From: Owenia fusiformis
Lineage: Eukaryota > Annelida > Polychaeta > Sabellida > Oweniidae
Direction of reading: 5' to 3'
DNA: 64,000 nucleotides
NCBI GenBank assembly: GCA_903813345.2
Contig: CAIIXF020000008.1
Span: 23,918,822-23,982,821 of the forward strand
In this document: positions 55,060-64,000 of the stretch, one piece after another
Position numbering within the stretch: position 1 is the stretch's first letter
How the letters are laid out: every line of letters starts with the position of its first letter
The notes under the pieces: generated by a model
The model's database searches: none
Seen by the model: only the letters and a program-made list of their open reading frames with translations
Told to the model about the DNA's origin: nothing
Program-made: the position numbers and the translations under genes

Positions 55060-55909
55060 TACAAGTTTGCCTTGCACCTGTGTAACCTAAACACCACATT
55101 GCAGGGTGACGTAGTGCAGTCTTTCCTGCATGCACCACAAACAGCAGGGCAACTATACGTGTCCATTCCAAATGACATTAACGGCATTCAATCATACATC
55201 AGAAAAGGGCCCTTTTAAAGATTTCAAATTCAAAGAGAGACTTTTTCATTAAAAATCTTTTAACGGTGTCTTTACTTGATTGTACATTATCATTTGAAAG
55301 ATATAAGAATGATATTTCAGACTAATTTAAGTGCCCCGATCTCATCACAAGGACATTTTTCATGGCCACTGAAAATGTTCTAATTGTTATGTTTTGCTTC
55401 ATTCGAGCTGAGTTAAGTCACCAGAACGAATTTTTTTTGTCAGACTGGATACTTTTTCAACGGTTCCTGATATCACATCACAAAACTCTCAGCATAAACT
55501 CTATTCTTTCCTGTGATTTTCAGTTTTTCTTTGAAGTTCTGGAAGGTTGATTTTCCGTGCAATGGGTAACTCGGGTTTTGTTTTAGAGAAAGAGAACCTT
55601 GAAAGAATTAATCTTTGTTTGCTCCACTCTCGAAGTGTGCATTTTGTGTTTCTGATTTCTTTTTGCTGGTCGGTTGGCGATATTAGGCATTGCATAGTTT
55701 TTGCTTTTCTCTGTCCCTTTTCCAACGAATTGCATTTCGCGAAGGCATATTGAATATTACAGATCATATACAGATCGTGCAAATGGAATTCAAGGAAATA
55801 AAAATTAATTATAACACAAAACATAGTTGAATAGCTTTAATTGTTCATATTACTTAACTAGAGTTATCGGTTTATGCTGTTCTCCATTAATAATAATTGC
55901 TTTCATTGA
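55060..55909. other. Possible 5' region of the DIRS-like element, unassigned
   Basis: A minus-strand frame at 55824-55501 ends TKPELPIARKINLPELQRK. Orientation and adjacency would fit an upstream (gag-like) ORF of the DIRS-like element, but I recognise no domain. The rest is AT-rich. Confidence 0.3.
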
Positions 55910-57344
55910 CAAGAACACAAATGTGTACAATATGTCCCCACCAATGGTGATCCAGTCAAATGGTTATCCTGAAAATGAGTAGACAAGACTTTACCGACAC
56001 AATTTGAGGACGGGAAATCCAAAATGGCCACCTTAAAATTTGCCCAGAATGCCAAAAATTTAGTCAGATATAGATTTTCATGCTAATAACCACCCCTGAA
56101 AATTTGAAATTGATCCGTCACACAGTTAACCAGAAAACATGTAAACAAGTCTTTACAGACAGGATTTTAGGATGGAATATCCTAAATGGCTACCTTGACA
56201 TTTACCCAGAATGTCAAAAAACTGATCTGTTCTAGATTTTCATACTAAGAATCATCCCTGAAAATTTGAAATTGATCTACCAAATGGTTCACCTGAAAAT
56301 GCGTAGACAAGACTTTACAGACAAGATTTTAGGACGGAAAATCCAAAATGGCTGCCTTGACATTGACGCAGAATGCCCAAAAACTAATCAGATCTAGATT
56401 TTCATACTAAGAATCATCCCTGAAAATTTGAAATTGATCTACCAAACGGTTCACCCGAAAATGCGAAGACAAGATTTTAGGACGGAAAATCCAAAATGGC
56501 TGCCTTGACATTTACCCAGAATGTCAAAAAACTGAGCTGTTCTAGATTTTCATACTAAGAATCATCCCTGAAAATTTGAAATGTATCTTCCAAATGGTTC
56601 ACCTGAAAACGCGTAGACAAGACTTTACAGACCAGATTTTAGGACGGAAAATCAAAATTGGCTGTCTTGGCATTTACGCAGAATGCCAAAAAACTAATCA
56701 GGTTTAGATTTTCATGATAAGAATCATCCCTGAAAATTTGAAATTGATCTACCAAATGGTGCACCTGAAAACGCGTAGACAAGACTTTACATACAACATT
56801 TTAGGACGGAAAAATCCAAAATGGCTGACAATAAAAAAGTGATCATTAGTTTTTGCTGATTTCTTTTTAAAAAATTATCACATATAATTACTGTTAACAA
56901 TAACATAGGCTTTTACAACAAAGTACACCTGAAATTATTTATAAAGCTATTAAATAGTTAAAGTATGAAAACTCAAAAACACCATTCAATATGATACAAA
57001 GTAGTATCGCGCGCTTACTTAACTTAAGACATTAAAAATGGCTGACATGACTGAACTAACATGTCTAAAACCTAATCAGATGTAGAATGAAGTGAGCTGA
57101 ACAAGATGTTAAAGTTTTATAAAAGCAACTGTGAAGCCGTTTTTCTTAAAGTTTGCAGACAAGGATTTCAGCATTTGACTTCAAAATGGCCGACAGGAAG
57201 TAGGTATAGAGTTAACTCATAAGTTATCCCTGAAAATTTGAAGGTGATATCTGTAGCGGTTTTGGAGAAAACTGCCTGACATACGGACAGACATAAGGAC
57301 GCGCCTAGGCCGACAATATGGCCCCACACTATGTGGTGGGGACA
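55910..57344 (-). mobile_element. Pearl-like element, family 1, inverted copy
   Basis: Reads, on the minus strand, like 17857-19670: TGTCCCCACCACATAGTG hairpin start at 57344, a GTCC/GTCT remnant reduced to a few units near 57280-57300, a unique region with AAAACGGCTTCACAGTTGC, then about five 162-bp core repeats, ending CCATTGGTGGGGACATATTG plus TACACATTTGTG at 55930-55910. The microsatellite is much shorter than in the 17.9 kb copy. Two fewer core units account for the length difference. Confidence 0.8.
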
Positions 57345-57977
57345 TAAAAAGTATACAGAATGCAAACATTAAGGGACTTTATGATTGAATTCAGCAATTC
57401 CCGGGATACACTGAACGAAGCGTTATTTGCTGATGGTCAACTATTTTGGGCTTTAATGGTCTTCAGGCTTTTCCGATAAATTATGCTTATGGAATTCCCA
57501 AATAACTTGTCATTTACTTTCATGATACGTATTAATGTAAAAAGCACATTTACAAAAGGGCGAATTCGTTAGCTGTTATGGTTTCCTTGTCTATGAGTTG
57601 ATCTTCATGTGTTATTACTGAATAACTGTTAAACATGTGTTTTAAGAATAGGGTCATCATATAAAATTAAACCAATCAATCTGGGATTTATAAAAATGGC
57701 TTATTACTGCTTTGGGTTCAATGCTATAACCCTTACGTTTTTCACGTGTGACGATTGTCACGGTTTCTAACAATATCAGTTCATAGATGGGGTAATGCTG
57801 GTTATTTCGAAAATCCTTTTATGTTATGATGGAGTTGACATATTGTTTTCTTGAAAATTGCCCCATTTCCAACAAGACTACTGGTCATTTTTCACAAGCA
57901 AAACTGTGATTTTTCAGAATTTTTCAGATCATGCTCATATAATCCAATCACAACTAATAGAGATTTTTAGATTTCAC
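57345..57977. other. Non-coding DNA without recognised content
   Basis: No frame, repeat or RNA gene recognised; no WDR27 exon seen. Confidence 0.4.
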
Positions 57978-58001
57978 ATGGTGAGCTTTTGCAATCGCTC
58001 A

Positions 58002-58046
<45 letters not shown>

Positions 58047-59240
58047 CCGTCCGTCCGTCCGTCTGTCTGTCCGTCAACAATAGTGGCACGTTTTAAAACC
58101 TCTGTCGATAGGATTCCTGTTTTAAGTTATTTCTGTTCAACATCAATACAGAAAACTCCCCTATGACTCCTGGATCAAAAGCTCGCCTATTTTCAAAATG
58201 GCCGCCATTTTTGTCTCACGAAATTCACTTTTGACTGGCACGTTTTAAAACCTCTGTCGATAGGATTCCTGTTTTAAGTTATTTCTGTTCAACATCAATA
58301 CAGAAAACTCCCTTATGACTCCTGGTTCAAAAGCTCGCCTATTTTCAAAATGGCCACCATTTTTGTCTCGCGAAATTCACTTTTGACCCTTCCTAGCTTT
58401 ACAAATAATTTCAGGTGTCCTACATTGTAAAAATCTGTGTCTATGTAAAGAGTAGATATATGAAATAATTTTGTTACAAAAAATCAGCGAAAAATTATAT
58501 CTCTTTTTTTATTTTCAGCCATTTAAGTTAACGTTGATTTGTCCATCTGACTTGTGAAATCCACTTTTCCGTCAACAACAGTGGCACGTTTTAAAACCTC
58601 TGTCGATAGGATTCCTGTTTTAAGTTATTTCTGTTCAACATCAATACAGAAAACTCCCCTATAACTCCTGGCTCAAAAGCTCGCCTATTTTCAAAATGGC
58701 TGCCATTTTTGTCTCGCGAAATTCACTTTTGACCTATTTCCTAGCTTTACAAATAATTTCAAGTGTCCTACATTGTAAAAATCCATGTCAATGTAAAGAG
58801 TAGATGTATGAAATAATTTTGTTACGAAAAATCAGCAAAAAGTTATATCCATTTTTTTTATTTTCAGCCATTTTAGTTAGCATTGATTTGTCCATCTGTC
58901 TCGCAAAATCCACTTTTGGACCAATCGCCTTAAACCCTCTGTCGATAGGATTCCTGTTTTAAGTTAATTTTGTTCAACATCAATACAAAAAACTCTCCTA
59001 TGACTCTTGGTTCAAAAGCTCGCCTATTTTCAAAATGGTCACCATTCTTGTCTCGCGAAATTCACTTTTGGCCCATTTCCTAGCTTTACAAATAATTTCA
59101 GCTGTCCTGCATTGTAAAAAGCCATGTCACTGTAAAGAGTAGTTGTATGAAATAATTTTGTTACAAAAAATCGGCAAAATATTATATCAGTTTTTTTATT
59201 TTCAGCCATTTTAGTAAACATTGATTCGTCCACAGTCAGA

Positions 59241-60189
59241 GAGAATGTTTCTGGCGAAAACTCTGGGATTTCAAACACTTTGAAGTTGGGAAACCGGAAG
59301 GGCTTACCTTTTTCAATTCCCGAATCTCACCGAATCTCTCCGAAATTAGCTCATCTTGGTGACTGTAAATTGCACAGCTGTATTCAATGGAGTCTTGTCA
59401 TATTCGATCAGCCTCAATTTTAAAGTGTATATTTTATTTTCAACGTGATTTCATCGTTTTTTGTCGACTGGTAAGAAAACGCCGGGCAAATGGCAAGATG
59501 GATGACTTTTGACCTGACCTTGACCGATGGTGATCACGTCATCAATATTACCAAGATGGCGGTTTCAAAATTTTCTAAAATTGCTTCAAATAATATTATG
59601 TTAATTCCTAGCGAGTAAAGATATCTCTTAGTTTGCTATTTCACAATAAGATAACGAAATGTGTAAGGAATTCGTATTTATCAATTAAAACATCACATCG
59701 ACATTTGGTATTCGTAAACTAGACGATGAAGATAACGACCTCGAAAAAAAACAAAAGAGCGAGTAAGGGATTCGAACCCGGGCCTCCAGCGTGCTAAGCG
59801 AGGATTCTCCCTCTAGACCACCGTTATATTACCGTTATTGGTATTAAACGCTACTTATTTTGAATGCTATGATTCGGAAGTGAAGTCACGTTCTTCACGT
59901 TTTGTTTGAGAGCGAGAACGAGACGTGCCAGAAGCCCGGCTTTTTTGTCAGTCGACCTGTTCAAAGTACATTTAGTAATAATTATCGCTTTTCAGAACAA
60001 TTTTGGAAACAATATTTTCTATCTACGTGGATTACAAAGCATCTAAGGTATGTAAATTAATATGAACAACTGAGTCAATAGGGATAAATAGCCCAACGAG
60101 AGTCGGCGGTCTTGAAAAATACTTGGATCTGATGCCAGTCCTGTTATTGATATAGTTCCAGGGCAATTCGAAGAACGTATTAGATGTCC
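59241..60189. other. Foreign block within the family-5 array
   Basis: This 0.95-kb unique sequence is bordered on both sides by 'gattcgtcca'. It includes the tRNA-like sequence at 59760-59826 and CGGGCAAATGGCAAGATGG-type text with GACCTGACCTTGACC (59512-59526). No terminal inverted repeats were found. It is either an insertion or divergent original DNA between two array pieces. Confidence 0.4.
59760..59826 (-). pseudogene. tRNA-like sequence (degenerate tRNA or SINE head)
   Basis: Minus strand shows box A TGGTCTAGAGGG, an anticodon-like loop TTAGCAC in a stem with one mismatch, and a perfect box B GGTTCGAATCC within CCCGGGTTCGAATCCC, spaced as in a tRNA. The flanking acceptor-stem bases do not pair and two T-stem pairs fail. 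A/B box similarity is closest to tRNA-Glu/Asp while the loop would read AGC (Ala). Probably a decayed tRNA-derived repeat rather than a functional tRNA. Confidence 0.5.
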
Positions 60190-60709
60190 GTGGATTCGTC
60201 CATCTGTCTCTCAGTCAGTCCAAAAAAGTGGCAAGTTTTAAACCTCTGTCAACACTTTTTAAATCCTCTGTTGATAGGATTCCCGATTTAAAATAATTTT
60301 GTTCAACATCAATAAAGAAAAAAATCTGTGACTCCTTCTTCAAAATCTCGCCTAATTTCAAAATGGCCACCATTTTTGTCTCGCGAAATTCACTTTTGGC
60401 CCATTTCCTAGCTTTACAAATAAGTTCAGGTGTCCTGCATTGTAAAAAGCCATGTCTTTGTAAAGAGTAGTTGTATGAAATAATTTTGTAACAAAAAATC
60501 TGCAAAAAATTATACCCGTCTTTTTTATTTTCACTTTTGAGCAACACCATGTGAGCCCAGTACCCACGGTACTAATTTTACATTTTGGCATGCCAACCTA
60601 AGGTCCTTGCAATGGCATGGGTGCACAAAGGTCCTATCACTATTGGAAGAGTTTATTTTCATTCACAAGGGTAGTTTGGGATTCTTTACATTTTATGAAG
60701 CAGTACATA

Positions 60710-61585
60710 CACTCCCCTCCATAAGTTTGGCAACCTTTTTTCCCCCATTGAACTACGTGTTAAAGCCTCTTTACCTTTGAATTTTTATTTACTTAACCTG
60801 CGATGAAAATACTTTAACTATTGCTGGGAACGTAATTTGACCTTAATTCCAATACCTCCAAATTTTCTCAATTTTTTTCCTCAATTACAATAGGTCGAAA
60901 ATTGATGATAAATTTGATGAATTTTTGAAAATCGACATTCCCATGTTAACCAATGGGAAATGGTAGGTTTGCCGCAAGTCATATGACAGAATATCTATCC
61001 ATCCGAGTCCTTGCAAAAAATACGAGTTAGGCAGGCAATTGAATTTGCTAACTTTATTTAACAAAAAATTGATATGTTTCTTCAGGTTCAACAAAGTTAT
61101 AGGGCTTTAAAGTCAAAATTGTTTTTCAAAAAACCTCTCCCATTGAAATAACACAGGAGGCGAAAAATTATTTTCAAAAATGACTTTGAAGCGCTGTAAC
61201 TTTAATATTCATCAAATAAACTAAACACTTAGTGTTCAAAAAAGTTAGACAATTCAATTTTCTATATAAAAATATTTTTTGCTGAATCTTTTACTGAAAA
61301 TTTATCCTGATTTCTGATTTGCCCCGAACCCTCCATTTCCCATTAGATTACATGGGAATGACAATTTTCAAAAATTCATCAAATTTATCATCAATTTTCG
61401 ACCTATTGTAATTCAGGAAAAAAATTGAGAAAATTTGGAGGTATTGGAAATAAAGTCAAGTTACGTTTCCATCAATATTATAAGTTATTTCATCGCCGGT
61501 TAAGTAAATAAAAATTCAAACGTAAAGAGGCTTTAACACGTAGTTCAATGGGGAAAAAAGGTTGCCAAACTTATGGAGGGGAGTG
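60710..61585. mobile_element. Palindromic MITE, 876 bp, TA target site
   Basis: The ends CACTCCCCTCCATAAGTTTG and the exact mirror at 61566-61585 are flanked by TA (60708-60709, 61586-61587). Inverted similarity continues for about 65 bp and again through 'aattgatgataaatttgat', 'gaatttttgaaaat' and 'cccattg...caatggg' towards the centre, so the whole element can fold. A split relative is at 17576-21205. No coding capacity; Tc1/mariner affinity is inferred from the TA. Confidence 0.82.
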
Positions 61586-61714
61586 TATAAATGAATACAC
61601 ACTGTGCAGATTATACATAGTCATTTCTAAATACTTGTTTATGAATGTGACTGTTGTCCGATACCAAGCTACAGATACCAATGCAATAAGACTGAATTGT
61701 TTCAGATACAGTAG

Positions 61715-62030
61715 CAGGCCTGTCAACTTGGGAACACCTAACATGAGTGGGGGGTAGGTACGAAAAATTTCGAACGGAATGCGTGACATATACATGATTC
61801 GCGTGAAAAGTCCGAACGAAATGCGTACGTTTTTTTTCGGCGTTCGTATTTTTGCTGTGTAGACGAACTTTTTTCTAAATTTTTCTACAGAAATATTTTT
61901 GCTTGACAATTACCAGGTAAAATGCGTATTTGCGTGACATTTTCTGTCACGCAAAAATAAGTGGCGTGACTTCAAATTCTTCAGCAAATGCGTGACAAAT
62001 ACGCAAATTGCGGGACAGTTGACAGGCCTG
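61715..62030. mobile_element. hAT-like MITE, 316 bp
   Basis: The ends CAGGCCTGTCAACT and mirrored AGTTGACAGGCCTG lie between direct repeats CAGTAG (61709-61714, 62031-62036). CAGG...CCTG-type ends suggest hAT, whose duplications are usually 8 bp, so the 6-bp match is short. The interior is rich in 'gcgtgaca', 'gcgtattt' and 'aatgcgt' words in both orientations, giving additional hairpins (TGACATTTTCTGTCA near 61935). A lone CAGGCCTGTCAATT end occurs at 63304. Confidence 0.65.
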
Positions 62031-62189
62031 CAGTAGTTTCATTTCTTTATTTCAATCACTTTTCTTCAAAGAAGGTGCAGTTTTTGTTACTATACTCCAG
62101 TAACTAATGAATAAACTGGTTATTTTTCCCGGGGTTTACTCTATATTTACCATGGCGGGGATCCTTGGCTTATGTGGGGTGACTTTTTG

Positions 62190-62450
62190 ACATTTGGTAT
62201 GGCAATAGTCCCAAATTTCAGGATCTGGTATGAAAATACCCCCAAATTATGACTTTTGACTTTCTTGAGGCTTCAGACAATTTGAATTTTCTTGGTCTTA
62301 TATATGGATATTTGGTATGGCATTGGTTCTCTATTTGGACATTGGCATGGCATTGGTATTATACTAGGACATTTGGTATGGCTTTTGGGCGTTTTTTTGG
62401 TTGGTATGGGAACACATTGAAATTTGACAGATTGGTATGGGAACATACTG
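62190..62450 (+). repeat. Degenerate repeat of GGTATGG words
   Basis: 'tttggtatgg', 'ggcattggt' and 'gacattgg' recur about nine times at irregular spacing, without a fixed period. Non-coding. Confidence 0.5.
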
Positions 62451-63690
62451 ATATCTGAGATCTCAGCCTAGGACCCCCACCAAATTTTGTTTACAGTCAC
62501 CCCCCAGGGGGGGGGGGGGGCTCATTCAGTCTATTTTGTAGTATATTACTTTGTTTCACGAGCAATTTGGAGAAACAGGGCGTGAAACTAGGACCCCCGT
62601 CATAAACTTCTACCAGTTCAAGATCCTTTTCAATGATTTCTGGGCACGTTCAACTGTTTGAATCAATTGTGTCCATCAAAATGAATTCCGACTTTCAAAA
62701 TTCTCTTTTTTGTTTGTATTTCTGGGCACTTTTAAATGTTAAGCAATGAATGAAACTCAAAATGTATGTGTCAATTATAAAGAATTTGAAAAATGGGTTT
62801 TTGATTTTTTTCCCCCAAAAATGAGAAAAATTTTGTTTTTTGAAGGGGGATGTCAGAGGGGGAGAAAGGGGTGCTCACCTTCCTCCAAAACATTTTACTA
62901 TTTCAAGGTGCTATTTTATGATGTGAATCAAATAGATTTTTTCAATTGATTTTTTAGGGTGAGAAAGATCCATGCCTCAAAAAAGTTAACAATTTTAAAA
63001 TGCTTGGTGATTTCCAGGCAAAATCAAAGTGTATGAGTCAATTAAAAAATCACAAAAAAACTCTTTTTTCAATTTTTGGGGGATACCAAACTGGAAGTAA
63101 GGAGTGGTCCCTTCCCTTCTTAAACATCTTACTATTTCTAAGGTGCTATTTCATGGTGCCTGAGCACTTTTGATGTTTGTTAAATTCAATGAATTCAGAA
63201 TTCTTTCAAAATGCTATTTAGTGTTTCTGGGCACTAATTCAAGGTGTTCAAGTCAAGTAAAACAAAAATTTCACAATTTTTTTTGGGGAGGGGGGTGCCA
63301 GACAGGCCTGTCAATTATTTTCATGTTATGACATTTTGGAGGAACAGTCAAAGAAGTTAAACCATAAACTTTTGATTGTCACTCAGAGGTTGCTTTTAAC
63401 TTGGTAACCATGATTGTAATTAACGAGTTATAGTTGTGTTCCCGGGTTGTGTTATTTTTTTTCCCATAATAGGATTCTATTAGTACTGATGCCCTTTTAG
63501 GGCCAAACGCACATCCTATATACAATTTTCAATAACAGTTAATATAGCAATATAGTAAAGAAAATAGGATTACATTCTTCAAATGACATATAAAATGTTA
63601 CTTTGATATAAGAATCCTGTCTCTACCAATCATTAGATACTTTATCATGTCAGCAGATTCTTTTAATATGATCCCCTCACTCGTCAATTT
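62451..63690. other. Non-coding DNA with poly-G tract and loosely repeated units
   Basis: A 14-G run next to CACCCCCCA sits near 62500-62520. 'tttctgggcac' recurs near 62636, 62720 and 63222 with 'tttcaaggtgctatttyatg' near 62903 and 63140, suggesting two or three old tandem units of 240-300 bp. No gene recognised. Confidence 0.4.
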
Positions 63691-63694
63691 GGTG

Positions 63695-64000
63695 GTCATT
63701 CATGTTTTTAAAATTACTACACAGGTTTTCAAGTTTTTCAATATGGGATTTTCTGATAAACTCCAATTTTTTACATTTGAATAAAAATTGTGTTTCATCT
63801 TCTATAACCGCGAGTCCTTACATATTTTACAAAATCGACTATTAAGATCAGTAATTGGTTTTGTATACCGGCCTCTCTCTATCTCTAGATTGTGGGCGCT
63901 TATACGTAATCTAGTTAAATGTTTAGCGTTTGAACGTGTCATTTCTGAAAGGTAGTGTTCAAATCCAAAGTGCGATTTTAGTTGTTTAAATAATCTAAGT
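63695..64000 (-). mobile_element. LINE ORF2 C-terminal fragment, runs off the window
   Basis: The minus strand reads AKHLTRLRISAHNLEIERGR, YTKPITDLNSRFCKICK, then after a one-base frameshift IEDETQFLFKCKKLEF. This is the same RLSxHxLxIExGR...C-x2-C...EDExxF...C tail as at 19.9 and 31.8 kb. The remainder of the ORF would lie beyond 64000. Divergent from the other two copies. Confidence 0.7.

Larger units (their letters stand above)
57978..60560 (+). mobile_element. Pearl-like element, family 5, with a foreign block inside
   Basis: The terminal hairpin GTGAGC-TTTTGCAATC-GCTCAC (57981-58002) is followed by a long (GTCT)n(GTCC)n microsatellite (58006-58075) and four long units (starting near 58085, 58231, 58585, 58925) with 'ggcacgttttaaaacctctgt', 'gataggattcctgttttaag', 'ttcaaaatggccgccattt' and 'ctcgcgaaattcacttttg'. 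A fifth unit is at 60225-60550. Between units four and five, 59241-60189 is unrelated sequence. Unit lengths alternate between about 145 and 345 bp because some lack the 'tagctttacaaataatttca' half. Confidence 0.65.

Overview
This is AT-rich, repeat-dominated DNA from an animal nuclear genome, most likely a bivalve or related mollusc. That placement rests on three things: 'pearl'-like elements (terminal hairpin, tetranucleotide microsatellite, core tandem repeats of about 160 bp), the mix of Gypsy, DIRS-like and APE-type LINE retroelements, and a tRNA-derived SINE. No operons, CRISPR arrays or bacterial signals are present.

The only convincing host gene is on the + strand. Four exons (675-822, 17333-17463, 21449-21568, 31383-31505) have matching phases and canonical GT/AG sites. 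Together they encode successive N-terminal WD40 blades that I recognise as WDR27. The introns are 16.5, 4.0 and 9.8 kb. No later WDR27 exon was found up to position 64000, so the next intron is either more than 32 kb or leaves the window.

Layout. 0.9-4.4 kb: two TIR DNA transposons. 5.6-8.2 kb: decayed minus-strand copy of an uncharacterised invertebrate gene family. 8.7-17.1 kb: interspersed repeats, two TIR elements (one mariner-like with a transposase relic) and a foldback element holding a SINE. 17.6-21.2 kb: a MITE split by a pearl-like element and a LINE tail, with a triplicated junction. 21.9-31.1 kb: two pearl-like elements plus MITEs and foldbacks, including one with a clean 9-bp target duplication. 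31.6-35.7 kb: LINE tail and a second copy of the uncharacterised family. 36.3-50.2 kb: a Gypsy element with both LTRs and a 5-bp target duplication, whose pol is split by a 9-kb insertion that itself holds a pearl-like element and a LINE, the LINE being split by another pearl-like element. 51-55 kb: a near-perfect tandem duplication and a DIRS/Ngaro-like element. 55.9-64 kb: pearl-like elements, MITEs, a tRNA-like sequence and a last LINE tail.

The most unusual signals are these: (1) the shared architecture of the pearl-like elements, whose repeat cores carry dense YY1-like palindromes in one family and nuclear-receptor (ERR/FTZ-F1-type) half-sites in another; (2) two complementary remnants of a family with an acidic PIN-like motif and a Cys-rich tail; (3) foldback elements with tandem-repeat arms; (4) a transposon end adjoining the splice acceptor of WDR27 exon 3. 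All family names come from visible motifs and memory of the families; no database search was run.
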